Source of the DNA: Lutispora thermophila DSM 19022
GTDB lineage: Bacteria > Bacillota > Clostridia > Lutisporales > Lutisporaceae
NCBI RefSeq assembly: GCF_900142105.1
Contig: NZ_FQZS01000021.1
Span: 1 to 60,679 of the forward strand
DNA length: 60,679 nucleotides
Direction: 5' to 3'
Below, one piece after another: positions 1 through 9,726 of this stretch. The notes beneath the pieces are model-generated. The model had not been told where the DNA came from. It saw nothing but the letters and a program-made list of their open reading frames with translations, and did no database searches. Position numbers and translations under genes: made by a program. The first letter of the stretch is position 1. Every line of letters begins with the position of its first letter.

Positions 1-318
<318 letters not shown>

Positions 319-344
319 TTATCCTCCAATTCTTTTGCTAAGTT

Positions 345-374
345 AAAATAGGTAGGGGTAACCCTACCTATTTT
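345..374 (-). terminator. Rho-independent terminator after mgl
   Basis: A perfect 13-bp inverted repeat, AAAATAGGTAGGG and CCCTACCTATTTT with a 4-nt loop, lies 59 bp after the mgl stop codon. Its flanking A and T runs make it work in the minus-strand direction. It would insulate nifJ from the brnQ-mgl transcript. Confidence 0.85.
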
Positions 375-432
375 ATGATAATCAGTGTACAAGTATCCTT
401 CAGAGCCATCTTTAGTTATCCCTTAGTTCTAA

Positions 433-1635
433 TTATAGTTTTATTTTTCTTAGTGCCTGGTCTAGGTCGTTGATGATATCTGCAGCATCTTCCAAACCAA
501 TAGATAATCTAACAAGGCCATCTGTTATTCCCGCATTCAACCTTTCTTCCCTTGATAGTTGCTTATGCGTCATAGATGCAGGATGTTCTATTAATGTTTC
601 AGCATCTCCCAAGCTAACAGCTAATGTACATACCATTACGTTATTCATCAGTTGACTTCCTGCTTCAACGCCACCCTTAACCTCAAAGCTTACGATGGAA
701 CCAAAATCATTCATTTGCTTTTTAGCCAATTCATGCTGTGGATGACTTTCTAAGCCTGGATAATGAACTGCTTCTATCATAGGATGTTTTTCCAAGAATT
801 TTGCAACTTCAAATGCGGTGGCTGTTATTCTTCTCATTCTGACACCAAGAGTTTTCATGCCTCTGATTATTAACCAAGCATCAAACGGACTCATAGCTGC
901 ACCGGTAGTGTCCATTATCCCGTCAAATCTAACTTTATCCAATATAGCTTTTTTACCAATGATGATTCCGGCAATAACATCTCCATGACCGTTTATGAAT
1001 TTTGTTGCGCTATGGATTACAATATCAGCACCTAATTTCAATGGTTTTTGTGAATATGGAGAAGCAAAGGTACTATCTACAAGCAATAGAGCGCCATATT
1101 CATGGGCAATTTTAGCTGCTTTCTCTATGTCAACCAATGAGAGTACCGGATTAGAAGGAGTCTCTATATATACAATCCTCGTTTCCTTTCTCATTGCTTT
1201 TCTTATGTTTTCAGTATTTGTTGCATCAACAAAAGTCGTTTCTATGCCAAATCTCTTACAATGATTTCTAAAGAAAGAAAAGGTTGAACCATAAATAGAA
1301 TTTGCTGAAACAATATGATCTCCTTGACTACATAAAGTCAATATTGTAGTAGTTACTGCTCCTACACCTGATGAAAATGCCAGCGCTGCCTCTCCACCTT
1401 CAAGAATGGCCAATTTATTTTCAAGCTGTTCTTGTGTAGGACTGCCAATTCTTGTATATAGATAAGTACCAGGCTCACCTTTATTGGCAAATTTTTCAGC
1501 GGCCTCTTCTGCATTATTAAATACATAGGTAGATGTTTGATAGATGGGCGTTATTAGAGATCCTGTAACAGGATCAATAACATTACCTGCATGTACTATT
1601 TGAGTATCAAATCCCAATTTCTTGATGTTTTCCAT
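433..1635 (-). CDS. Methionine gamma-lyase-type PLP enzyme
   Basis: A 400-residue Cys/Met-metabolism PLP-dependent enzyme, the usual length for the family. The PLP lysine is Lys212 in the [11 protein letters not shown] motif, with the aspartate of [11 protein letters not shown] near 187 and Tyr60/Arg62 ([10 protein letters not shown]) for cofactor binding. Methionine gamma-lyase cleaves methionine to methanethiol, ammonia and 2-oxobutyrate. The position of the activity-associated cysteine (Cys116 in Pseudomonas putida MGL) is Ser117 here (IYGSTF), so the exact substrate (methionine, homocysteine, O-acetylhomoserine) is open. The start at 1635 (MENIKKLG) is preferred over an upstream ATG that would overlap brnQ. 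It follows brnQ by 35 bp, so the two are probably one operon. Confidence 0.8.
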   Translation of the reverse strand: MENIKKLGFDTQIVHAGNVIDPVTGSLITPIYQTSTYVFNNAEEAAEKFANKGEPGTYLYTRIGSPTQEQLENKLAILEGGEAALAFSSGVGAVTTTILTLCSQGDHIVSANSIYGSTFSFFRNHCKRFGIETTFVDATNTENIRKAMRKETRIVYIETPSNPVLSLVDIEKAAKIAHEYGALLLVDSTFASPYSQKPLKLGADIVIHSATKFINGHGDVIAGIIIGKKAILDKVRFDGIMDTTGAAMSPFDAWLIIRGMKTLGVRMRRITATAFEVAKFLEKHPMIEAVHYPGLESHPQHELAKKQMNDFGSIVSFEVKGGVEAGSQLMNNVMVCTLAVSLGDAETLIEHPASMTHKQLSREERLNAGITDGLVRLSIGLEDAADIINDLDQALRKIKL

Positions 1636-1670
1636 TTGTGATTCCTCCCATATCTTATAAAATATTGTTA

Positions 1671-2969
1671 TTAATTTGTAATTATTTCCTTGCTGCTTTC
1701 TTTCATTTTTCCAATGATTCCACCTGCTATAAATCCCATTATTGCCGGTAGTATCCAAGCAAACCCATATTGACTCAATGGAATGGCTCCGATTATTGTT
1801 GATAGAAATGGTATATTTACTACAGAATTAAATGCTTCGATTAAACTAACTATAAGTGTCAACAGTACACCGCCCTTATAGGAAGTTATATTAGGTATAT
1901 ATTTATGGAATAAGCCAACAAAGGCTAATACAATACATGTTGGATACAATCCCAAAAACAATGGTGTTGAAATAAATACTATTCTGTCCACGCCCAATAA
2001 GGCTATGGCAGCTCCTATAATGCAAAACAATAAGGCTGATTTTTTATAACTCAATTTCCCTTTTGTAAATGTATCAAAAAACTGTGCGATAGCTGTTATT
2101 TCTCCAATAGCAGTTGTTAAACAAGCAAGCGTAACTGCAATACCTAATGCAAATAGACCTGCATTTCCTAATAAACTGTTGACTATTGAAAGCAATAATT
2201 CAGACCTGTCAATATCTTTAGGATATATGCCACTAACTGTAGCGCCTTGATACAATAACCCGGAATAGATTATAAATAGTAGTATAAATGCTATACTTCC
2301 TGCAAAGGCTATCATCCTATTTCTTTCTTTATCTGAGCTATATCCTTTTCTGACAATATCTCCTATAAACACGCCTCCAACCATGAAGCTTACAAGCAAG
2401 TCGCCGGTTTGATATCCGCCTAAGAATGCATTTGCAAATGCACCATTTATTTCAGTATCAATTGGTTTTGCTATTGGAGCAATGACACCTTTAACAATAA
2501 TAAATACAAGTATAATAACCAGTGCCGGTGTCAAAATGGATCCAACCTTATTTATTACATTGTTTTTATCATTTACAAAGTAGTATGTTAAAGCAAAATA
2601 GAGAATGATAAAGACCGGTGAAGGTATAGACTTAACTATTGCCTGTATGCCTAATTCATATGCAACTGCACCTGTTCTAGGTACTGCTATGAATCCTGCA
2701 AACAACATAATTATCAATAGCATTATTTCAGAAAACTTTGGATGCAACTTATTAGTCATCTCTTCTACAGATCCCCCTGCATAGGATATCGCATATACTG
2801 CTGATATTGGTAATACAACTCCTGAAGCAACAAAACCTATAATACCTTTGAGCCAATCTGTACCCGATTGCAACCCCAACAATGGCGGGAAGATCAAATT
2901 GCCTGCTCCGAAGAAGGTAGCAAAGAGGGCCAATCCAATGACCACACCGTCTTTAAAATTTTTCTTCAT
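1671..2969 (-). CDS. brnQ: Branched-chain amino acid transport system II carrier protein
   Basis: A 432-residue, highly hydrophobic protein with about 12 predicted membrane segments. It begins with the [20 protein letters not shown] signature typical of the BrnQ (LIVCS) family of sodium- or proton-coupled leucine, isoleucine and valine importers. The start ATG at 2969 follows AAGAGGTGATTTGGG. It is the first gene of an apparent brnQ-mgl operon, with a near-consensus sigma-54 promoter about 100 bp upstream and the divergently placed terminator of the regulator gene beyond that. Pairing with a methionine lyase suggests the carrier may also bring in methionine; that is inference. Confidence 0.9.
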   Translation of the reverse strand: MKKNFKDGVVIGLALFATFFGAGNLIFPPLLGLQSGTDWLKGIIGFVASGVVLPISAVYAISYAGGSVEEMTNKLHPKFSEIMLLIIMLFAGFIAVPRTGAVAYELGIQAIVKSIPSPVFIILYFALTYYFVNDKNNVINKVGSILTPALVIILVFIIVKGVIAPIAKPIDTEINGAFANAFLGGYQTGDLLVSFMVGGVFIGDIVRKGYSSDKERNRMIAFAGSIAFILLFIIYSGLLYQGATVSGIYPKDIDRSELLLSIVNSLLGNAGLFALGIAVTLACLTTAIGEITAIAQFFDTFTKGKLSYKKSALLFCIIGAAIALLGVDRIVFISTPLFLGLYPTCIVLAFVGLFHKYIPNITSYKGGVLLTLIVSLIEAFNSVVNIPFLSTIIGAIPLSQYGFAWILPAIMGFIAGGIIGKMKESSKEIITN

Positions 2970-3067
2970 CCCAAATCACCTCTTAAAATATTTAATTTGA
3001 TAAAAAAGATATTAAAAATTGCACCTCCTTTTTCTAATTGCTCTTTAAATTTCACACTTTCATAAAT

Positions 3068-3084
3068 AGCAATTATCGCGCCAA
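3068..3084 (-). promoter_or_regulatory. Sigma-54 (-24/-12) promoter of brnQ-mgl
   Basis: On the minus strand the sequence TTGGCGCGATAATTGCT matches the sigma-54 consensus YTGGCACGrNNNTTGCW at all but one fixed position, with the GG and GC elements correctly spaced. It lies about 100 bp upstream of the brnQ start. The upstream neighbour encodes a sigma-54-dependent activator. Confidence 0.8.
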
Positions 3085-3090
3085 AATTTA

Positions 3091-3134
3091 AAAAGCCAGT
3101 TAATTACCCGTTTAAGATAAATTAACTGGCTTTT
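3091..3134 (-). terminator. Terminator after the sigma-54 activator gene
   Basis: A perfect 15-bp inverted repeat, AAAAGCCAGTTAATT (3091-3105) and AATTAACTGGCTTTT (3120-3134), lies about 50 bp after the regulator stop. It sits between the regulator and the sigma-54 promoter and would stop read-through into brnQ. Confidence 0.8.
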
Positions 3135-3144
3135 TATGAGGTTT

Positions 3145-3175
3145 TAGTAAAATTACATTTTACTATTTAGTAAAA
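3145..3175. promoter_or_regulatory. Candidate upstream activating sites for the sigma-54 activator
   Basis: Three copies of an 8-mer occur: TAGTAAAA (3145-3152), its reverse complement TTTTACTA (3158-3165) and TAGTAAAA (3168-3175). They lie about 65-105 bp upstream of the sigma-54 promoter, a usual distance for enhancer-like activator sites. The assignment is inference from position and symmetry; AT-rich sequence makes some chance repetition possible. Confidence 0.5.
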
Positions 3176-3186
3176 TATTTTTTACT

Positions 3187-4599
3187 TTATTCTAATTTAT
3201 ACTTTTTAAGCTTAAAATTTAATAGTTGTTTGGATATGCCGAGATTCTTGGCTGCCTGTGCCTTTTTATTGCCGGTGCGGGCCAGCTCTTTTATAATAAG
3301 CTGCTTTTCGTATTCTTCAACCATATCATTAAGATTATTCTTAGTTTTTTCAGGGATTCTTATGTCTGAACCCATATAATTTCGTATTCTCTTTGGAATA
3401 TCATTTAATGTTATTTCCGAAGATGTTACATTGTTGTAAGCATACTCAATCACATTTTTCAGTTCTCTTATGTTGCCGGGCCAATCATATTCAATGAATC
3501 TATCCAATACTTCCTGTTGTATGTCAGTAATGGTAAAATTCATTTTCCTATTGTAAAAATCTATAAAGTTTTTAACCAATAGATAGATATCTTCTTTTCT
3601 TTCCTTTAGAGGCGGTAAATCAATTTGTACCACACCAAGCCTATAAAACAAGTCCTCTCTAAGTCTGCCTTCCTGTACAAGTTTCTCCGGATCTTCATTG
3701 GTTGCAGCTATAACCCTGATGTCAATGGGAATATATTTGTTTCCGCCGATTTTCCTTATCATCTTCTCTTCTATTGCTTTTAACAACTTGCTCTGCAAGC
3801 TTATGTCCAAGGAATTAATCTCATCCAAAAACAAAGTTCCGCCGTTTGCCTCTTCAAACAATCCCACAGTATTATCTGACCCGGTAAAACTACCTTTAAC
3901 GGTTCCAAACATCAAGCTCTCAAATATGGTCGCAGGTATGGCTCCGCAATTTATGGAAACATATTGCTTGTTATATCTGTCACTCAGGTTATGAATTGAT
4001 TGGGCTACCATCTCTTTTCCGGTACCCGTTGCCCCATATATCAAAACGTAGGAATCCGTCTTTGAAATTCTTTTAATTTGCTCTTTAATCTTTATCATTT
4101 CTTGATTATTTGAAATAATATTCTCTATCGTATAGATTGTATTGTTCTTTCTAAAAATTCTATGGGGAGAATAATTCTGTATCAAGTTAATATCTTCTTT
4201 TCTAAAATAAAAACGGTTAAATTCAACAGCTCCCAAAACTTCTCCATTGCCATAGATAGGAAATACCGAGTTTAATGTATAAACAATCCTTCCGCCTTTA
4301 GTCTTATGTACCTGCTTATTGTTAAGTATTTCCTTTCCAGTCCTCAGCACCGTCATCAATGTGCTATTCTCATCGGTCAAATCGGCCCAAACAGAGGTTA
4401 TTTTGCTGCCAACCATTTCTTCCGGATTAATTGATAACAGTTTAATCTGATTTAAATCTGCAAAATCATAAAATATGACAATACCTTGCTTATCAACAAT
4501 AACTATATTGTCGTAATCTGCCAAGGTCTTAAATCTTTCAAAACCTATTCCGTTAAGCTCTTTTTTGTCATAATCAGTATCAATAATTCCCATATACAT
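3187..4599 (-). CDS. Sigma-54-dependent transcriptional activator (PAS, AAA+, Fis HTH)
   Basis: A 470-residue enhancer-binding protein. An N-terminal PAS domain spans about residues 20-130. The AAA+ domain follows with Walker A GATGTGKE, the sigma-54 contact loop as GSFTGS (a variant of GAFTGA), Walker B GGTLFLDEIN and the FYRLGVVQIDLPPL region. A Fis-type helix-turn-helix closes the protein (KKAQAAKNLGISKQLL). Such proteins sense a signal through PAS and drive open-complex formation at sigma-54 promoters. The neighbouring near-consensus -24/-12 promoter makes brnQ-mgl the obvious target. The ligand cannot be read from the sequence; an amino acid or 2-oxoacid is a guess from context. A second in-frame ATG two codons in is also possible as start. 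Confidence 0.9.
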   Translation of the reverse strand: MYMGIIDTDYDKKELNGIGFERFKTLADYDNIVIVDKQGIVIFYDFADLNQIKLLSINPEEMVGSKITSVWADLTDENSTLMTVLRTGKEILNNKQVHKTKGGRIVYTLNSVFPIYGNGEVLGAVEFNRFYFRKEDINLIQNYSPHRIFRKNNTIYTIENIISNNQEMIKIKEQIKRISKTDSYVLIYGATGTGKEMVAQSIHNLSDRYNKQYVSINCGAIPATIFESLMFGTVKGSFTGSDNTVGLFEEANGGTLFLDEINSLDISLQSKLLKAIEEKMIRKIGGNKYIPIDIRVIAATNEDPEKLVQEGRLREDLFYRLGVVQIDLPPLKERKEDIYLLVKNFIDFYNRKMNFTITDIQQEVLDRFIEYDWPGNIRELKNVIEYAYNNVTSSEITLNDIPKRIRNYMGSDIRIPEKTKNNLNDMVEEYEKQLIIKELARTGNKKAQAAKNLGISKQLLNFKLKKYKLE

Positions 4600-5216
4600 C
4601 TTCCTTATCTACTTGGTTTAATTATTAAGCTGGGTAATACGATTCCAATATGAAGAAATATTATATCAATAAGAGTATATAATATTTTACGAATAATTCC
4701 GCATAAGCTTCTTTATGAATTCTTATTTATATTTCTGTATATTTTTTATCATACCTTCCACTTGTTGTAAAACGTCAACAATCGCCAAATTCTTTTAATA
4801 TTCTACAAATACACAATATTCTACCAAACGTGTTCTATATACCTTTATTTTACACAATATAGTTTTGGTGAAGTATCCACATCCCATGGTATATATGTAA
4901 AAATGCATAAAAAAACATGGTCCATAGGATTTTCCTCATCCATAATAAACCATGCCTGCTGTAACAACCTTATTGACTTTTATTCCATCGCCATCATTTA
5001 TAACTGCCACCCGTCCAAATAATATGTTTCCTATCAATATTATGTCTATTTTAAAATCCTTTCCATGAAATACTTCTCGTTTATTAATGGATAATCTTTT
5101 TTAAACATGAACTATTTTATATCCACTCTTTATCATTTCTGTTTGGAGTTTCCTCCCACATGCAGTGCCAGATTATTTATCTAAGTCAATGAGTCTTATT
5201 CCGATAATTTCAGCTT
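4600..5216. other. Long spacer with a decayed gene remnant
   Basis: No intact gene is seen. On the minus strand about 4946-5110 translates as an open stretch of some 50 codons ending in NKVVTAGMVYYG and a stop, without a start codon or ribosome binding site, which looks like the tail of a lost gene. A similar tail (NKVLAGNMVY) can be read near 7190-7230. The rest is AT-rich upstream DNA of the activator gene. Confidence 0.35.
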
Positions 5217-5588
5217 TTACCACTTTTCTCGTAAAATTTCTTCACGCTTTTTCTGGAATTCCTCTTCAGTAATCAAACCCTCATCCTTAAGCCTAGCTAA
5301 TTTCCTAAGCCTTATTTCGAAATCATCATTTACAGATGGTGACTGAATATTATTCTCTTCATTGAATCCATTATCTATATCTATCTCCCATGAGGCAACC
5401 CCTTTATCTGCAAAAAAGTTGTAGGCTTGATATACTGTTATAATAATTGCAATAATAGTCCAGAACACACCGAAGGCACCAAAATTGGAAATAGCTTCAA
5501 ACAATCCAATAAACACAAAAATAATACCTGCTATCATGCCAAATAATGATGATGGCTTACTTGGTTTAACTCTTACTCTTTTGGGCAT
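5217..5588 (-). CDS. Small membrane protein with C-terminal SHOCT domain
   Basis: A 123-residue protein with a basic N-terminus, two hydrophobic segments (about residues 14-35 and 38-58) and a C-terminal SHOCT motif, LARLKDEGLITEEEFQKKR. SHOCT is a short oligomerisation or nucleic-acid-associated module found at the ends of many unrelated bacterial proteins. The start at 5588 follows GAGGAGTTGGATAT. It has no operon partner, and its function is not known. It is the last gene with a chromosomal look before the nuclease-rich block. Confidence 0.75.
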   Translation of the reverse strand: MPKRVRVKPSKPSSLFGMIAGIIFVFIGLFEAISNFGAFGVFWTIIAIIITVYQAYNFFADKGVASWEIDIDNGFNEENNIQSPSVNDDFEIRLRKLARLKDEGLITEEEFQKKREEILREKW

Positions 5589-5856
5589 ATATCCAACTCC
5601 TCAAAATTAAAATTCTAAGCTTACATCTATTGACAAACACTTCACTGTCATCATCAATTTTATAAAATCTTATGTCTCTACTGCTTTCTCTTGTTCCTTT
5701 TACTTTTTAGCAATACAATCTTATTTTATAGTAAATGAAATTTACCATATTTGGCAATACCTTTTATTTATTCATAATCCCCTATTATCTGGATTTTGTG
5801 CAAACACAAGAAGCAAATCGAATAAAATCACTTTAGTAAAAACTCCCTGATAATTA

Positions 5857-6483
5857 TCATTTATCTATAATCCCCATAATAAAATCCGTATAAACTATGA
5901 TGCTGTCAAATAGCGGTTTTCTCGCAAATGGCCTTGCTGTTTCTCTATTGTATCTTGGATAATATCCGTATTTTAACTTGTATCTTGCAATTAAATATAC
6001 TTCCAACAATTCAGGGTCAAAGTTAATATTGGAACATATAAAAATTTTTAGATTTCTGCTTTTAATTATCTCATTATTCCATATCTCTGGAGTGTTGTTA
6101 TAAACTTGTCCATAAGGATAATTTTCAGATAATTCAGGGACCAAGTGGTCAAACAATCTAGTAAACACATCATAATCTTTTTTATCGCACTTCCCAATAT
6201 ATAAAACATTACCTTCATAATCTGCAATAACATATACACCGTTATCATTGGTTATTTCGTCATAATTCTTATAATCTGAAAAACCTAACTGTTGTTCATA
6301 AATATATTTATATATAGCCCCTATCCACCTTCTTTTATTACCTTTCTCTAGTTCTCTACTAATATCACTCACATAATTCTTTATGTCTTTAAACTCTTTA
6401 ATTTCCGAAATATATCCATATTCAAGATTCTTATTCCTATAAAAAATCTCTTCTAAAATATTCTTAATATATTCTATCTGCAT
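5857..6483 (-). CDS. GIY-YIG-like nuclease domain protein
   Basis: A 208-residue protein whose middle part has the GIY-YIG layout: GVYVIADYEGNVLYIGK (about residues 89-105), then an arginine and histidine (FTRLFDHL) and a later glutamate (LLEVYLIARYK) ending in NRE. The fold cuts DNA in homing endonucleases, UvrC and some restriction enzymes. The first 85 residues are helical and unrecognised. It is preceded by AAGGAGGGATTTT and stands alone, at the chromosome-proximal edge of a group of other nuclease genes, so a defence or mobile-element role is likely but unproven. Confidence 0.65.
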   Translation of the reverse strand: MQIEYIKNILEEIFYRNKNLEYGYISEIKEFKDIKNYVSDISRELEKGNKRRWIGAIYKYIYEQQLGFSDYKNYDEITNDNGVYVIADYEGNVLYIGKCDKKDYDVFTRLFDHLVPELSENYPYGQVYNNTPEIWNNEIIKSRNLKIFICSNINFDPELLEVYLIARYKLKYGYYPRYNRETARPFARKPLFDSIIVYTDFIMGIIDK

Positions 6484-7350
6484 AAAATCCCTCCTTATGA
6501 AACTTTTTTTACTAATAACTATATTATATATTAAATTCCTTTACTATTAGGTCTTTATAATTTAAAAAAGTTTTTTAGCCATTCTCACATTGATTCAATT
6601 AAGACTTATCCATCAATTACTTAAAATAAAGTTATTAATAGAACTGGGACAAAAATAATATTTTAGAGGTAAGGATGAAACAAGAAAAAAGCCCATATAT
6701 ACAAGATATTGAAGAGTAAAAAATGAATAAAAAAACAGGAGATTTATTAGAATTAAACCTCCTGTTTTGAAAAGCTTATATTTACTTATTGAAGAACTTT
6801 ATTTTATGGTGACAACAAGTTATGTAATCCAAACAAACTCCTTTCCTTTTTCAAATAAACTCCTTTCACCAACACCCCTCAAACCCTTGAAAATACTGGC
6901 TTGTTATTCTCTTCCAATTTCCCATTTAATTCCTTTTTCCTTATTCCTTACTTCCTAAAGTCCTTTCATTCCTCAATTTTTAGGGCAAAAAATGAAAATA
7001 AAGTGCTTTTAGGATTGAGGGTTAAGGGGGAAGGGTTAAGGAGAGATTTTACCCATTTTTCATTCCATTTTCTTTTCCATTCAATCTTCTAATCCATTGA
7101 TTTTTCTGGCTTTTAGCCTTATTCCTTGTTCCTTATCCCTTAAAACTTCTAAACAAAAAAAATGGCTTACAGGGCTTTTCTTCTCCCTAATAAACCATGT
7201 TTCCTGCAAGAACTTTATTTTCTTCCTATCGATAATTTGCAAAATGATAGGAGTTTATTTAGGTTATACATAGATACAGGGATAAGGGATAAGGGCTTAA
7301 GGAGCAATAGTCAATTTTGTAACTACATACATTAATAAGATAATTACTTT
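6484..7350. other. 867-bp non-coding spacer with low-complexity purine/pyrimidine tracts
   Basis: No gene with a credible start is visible. The spacer holds a terminator-like hairpin (6732-6768) and several strand-biased tracts built from TTCCTTATTCC and GGGATAAGGGATAAGGG-like words (about 6920-6960, 7015-7050, 7116-7142, 7274-7305). The final tract, ending GGGCTTAAGGAGCAATAG, has a close relative downstream of the Rpn gene near 26710. A faint gene-tail remnant is near 7190-7230. Confidence 0.6.
6732..6768. terminator. Terminator-like hairpin
   Basis: A perfect 10-bp stem, AAAACAGGAG and CTCCTGTTTT, with flanking A and T runs can act on either strand. No gene ends next to it, so what it terminates is unclear. 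Confidence 0.55.
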
Positions 7351-8157
7351 TTAATAAGTAGGCTTACCAATTAGACTTTTTGCACTATCACATAAATTAT
7401 CATAATGCAATAAAAGAATTTTTTGCTTATCTGAATATCTTCGTCTTTCCTTATATGTTCTTTCATTGAACTCATCTCTTCTTCCAGCAATAACCACATA
7501 GTGTATTCTTGTTTTATCAAGGCTAATAAATTCATTAGGTAACTGTTCATTTGGATGCTTATATTTTTGAAAAGTTTCCCTGAGTGATATATAATTTGCC
7601 TCAAGCCATTCGTCCCAATCATTTATCTGTTTAATACCCTTTCTAAAGACATCGCCTATGCTTCCATCCTTTAAAGTAATCTTTCCATATGGGTTTTCTA
7701 ATTCAACAAAAACAAACTCATATCCACCTGAATTTTTGCCTATAAGTAAATAATCTACTTTATATGAATTACCTAACATAAACTCTGGTATAATAAATGC
7801 ATCATGATGTCCAAAATTATAATTTGATTTTAAAATTGAAGCAATTATAAAATAGGCTTTATTATCTTTAATAAATTTTGCAATATCTCTTTCGATAATA
7901 TTATCATTATCCAAAAAATCACAGAAATTAGAAATAAGGGCTTTAAGCATATCCTCATCTTTTAAATCTTCTATATCCAAATAATTATTAGGAAATAAAC
8001 TCAAATAATGTCTGACTGCTTTTGGATATTTTCTAAACATTGACTTTCTAAAATTCAACTTCCCACTAGATTTTACTACTTCTTTTTGCCTCAATACTTC
8101 CCATTCGTTTACTTCATCTTCGGTTAATTTAGTATAATCTCTATTGTAAATTCTCAT
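7351..8157 (-). CDS. Shedu-like anti-phage nuclease (SduA, DUF4263)
   Basis: A 268-residue protein. Its C-terminal half carries the DUF4263 pattern: a PD-(D/E)XK-type core with EFMLGNSYKVDYLLIG followed by FVFVELENPYGKI, then a Q-rich segment (RKGIKQINDWDEWLEAN). This is the signature of SduA, the single-gene Shedu defence protein that nicks or degrades DNA during phage infection. The N-terminal 120 residues are helical and probably a sensing domain. The start follows TTAGGAGAATAACT. Neighbours include HNH and GIY-YIG proteins, which supports a defence setting. The family call is fairly secure; the trigger is unknown. Confidence 0.7.
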   Translation of the reverse strand: MRIYNRDYTKLTEDEVNEWEVLRQKEVVKSSGKLNFRKSMFRKYPKAVRHYLSLFPNNYLDIEDLKDEDMLKALISNFCDFLDNDNIIERDIAKFIKDNKAYFIIASILKSNYNFGHHDAFIIPEFMLGNSYKVDYLLIGKNSGGYEFVFVELENPYGKITLKDGSIGDVFRKGIKQINDWDEWLEANYISLRETFQKYKHPNEQLPNEFISLDKTRIHYVVIAGRRDEFNERTYKERRRYSDKQKILLLHYDNLCDSAKSLIGKPTY

Positions 8158-8231
8158 AGTTATTCTCCTAATATAATTTTATATTATTTAATCATATGAA
8201 GTACTAATCTATTGTTATTTAAGTTTTTAAC

Positions 8232-8825
8232 TTACTTAATTTCTAGATTAACATTATTTCTATCAACTTGAGTCTCTAAAACGTTATACATAAAAACAAG
8301 TGAAAACTTTACCCCATCTTTTTCAGTTAAAATATCTTTAAGAAAGATTTTTTTATTCATACTATATTCTGTAGGGAAATTAATACTTATGTACGTCATT
8401 CTTTTATATTTTTGTTCCCAAAACCTATATTTAAATTCTTCTCTAAATTCATATTTCGTTAGAAATCGGTCTATAAACTGTGGTTTATTAGAATACAAAG
8501 TAATTAGCGATTTCTTAACCCAAATATCATCCCATTTATCAAAGTATGGAAAATGCAATAATACGTTTCTAATAAATTTAAACAAGTCTTTACCTACATC
8601 ACTAAAATTTGGTCTTTTTTGATTTTTGATAACCCATTGTATAGGTGGATATTTCAAAAGTTCAAAATACGTTGCAAAGATTTCTTTTATTTTAAAAAGT
8701 CGGTATTCATCTTCTTTAAACCAAAACTCATCATTCATCATTTCTTCAAATAAGTCATAAAACCTATTATATCCTATAGTTAAAAATTCTTTTTCATCTT
8801 CATTTGGATGTATTTTTACTTCCAT
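8232..8825 (-). CDS. Hypothetical protein in nuclease cluster
   Basis: A 197-residue protein rich in aromatic and charged residues (for example FWFKEDEYRLFKIKEIF and FREEFKYRFWEQKYKRM), mostly helical by eye, with no motif I recognise and no membrane segment. A strong ribosome binding site (GGAGGGAGATGA) precedes the ATG. It lies between the Shedu-like gene and the HNH gene on the same strand, 28 bp after the HNH stop codon, so it may be co-transcribed with the HNH protein and could be its partner or inhibitor. Confidence 0.6.
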   Translation of the reverse strand: MEVKIHPNEDEKEFLTIGYNRFYDLFEEMMNDEFWFKEDEYRLFKIKEIFATYFELLKYPPIQWVIKNQKRPNFSDVGKDLFKFIRNVLLHFPYFDKWDDIWVKKSLITLYSNKPQFIDRFLTKYEFREEFKYRFWEQKYKRMTYISINFPTEYSMNKKIFLKDILTEKDGVKFSLVFMYNVLETQVDRNNVNLEIK

Positions 8826-8853
8826 TCATCTCCCTCCATATATAAAATGGATA

Positions 8854-9726
8854 TTATAATTTTCTATCTTTCATCATCTGTTTAAACATCTTGCTATTTA
8901 TAAACTCCTCTTTATTTTCTATTATATTTTTAGCAATTTTTTCTTTCTGATGTAAATTTAACTTCAACTGTGATTCATTCATTTCTTTTATCCATTCAAA
9001 GAACTCTTGTCCAACTATACTTTTGATATACTGATTTTTCGCTCTAATTATTCCTCTGCAATTAAATATTTCTGTATTTTCCCAATATTCTTCTCGGTGC
9101 ATTCTGTAAATTGTAATTAGAATTATTCCCATAAGGTTTGATATACTCATATATGTTTTTCTTTTAGAATTATAAAATGTATAGCCCCCTTCACTTCTGC
9201 TAAAAGCAACATGGGGATTCTGTTCTTTGAACTCCTTATATGCCTCTTTAATATCACCAAAGAAAAATATATGATTTTTAATATTACCTATATCATTTCT
9301 TTTTTTCATAAGATAATCTCTCATAATCTTTTCACTATCTATAAGAACTTGCAAATCATCAATTTGAATATCTCCGGCCTTTACAAAATCAATTATATCT
9401 AAATATAAATTTCTCCAATTCACTGACGTAATAAAATAATGAAGCCATTCATCATATTCAAATTCTTCTTTATTTTCTTTTAAGTATGGATAAAAAACTT
9501 TACTTGCAAAAAGTGTTTCTGCACTATTAAATCTCTCTTCACACTCTTTACATAATAAATAGTGTTTCTCTCCATCTTGCACAACCTTATTAGGATTATC
9601 AGTTCTTCTAATATTTCCAACAGATGTTTTCTTTAAATATCTGATTACAAATTTAGGAATAATATGGCTTAACTGGAGTTCTCTTTCTCTATAACATAAT
9701 GCACATTTACCTATCATCTCTCTCAT
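8854..9726 (-). CDS. HNH-type endonuclease-like protein
   Basis: A 290-residue protein starting with a zinc-binding CALC motif, then LQLSHIIPKF, and later LLCKECEERFN, the arrangement of many HNH nucleases (two CxxC knuckles around a histidine). The remaining 200 residues are helical and unrecognised. The start may be the ATG at 9726 or the one three codons in; neither has an ideal ribosome binding site. The gene lies between the tns operon terminator and the Shedu-like gene, on the same strand. A restriction-type defence role is plausible from context only. Confidence 0.6.
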   Translation of the reverse strand: MREMIGKCALCYRERELQLSHIIPKFVIRYLKKTSVGNIRRTDNPNKVVQDGEKHYLLCKECEERFNSAETLFASKVFYPYLKENKEEFEYDEWLHYFITSVNWRNLYLDIIDFVKAGDIQIDDLQVLIDSEKIMRDYLMKKRNDIGNIKNHIFFFGDIKEAYKEFKEQNPHVAFSRSEGGYTFYNSKRKTYMSISNLMGIILITIYRMHREEYWENTEIFNCRGIIRAKNQYIKSIVGQEFFEWIKEMNESQLKLNLHQKEKIAKNIIENKEEFINSKMFKQMMKDRKL

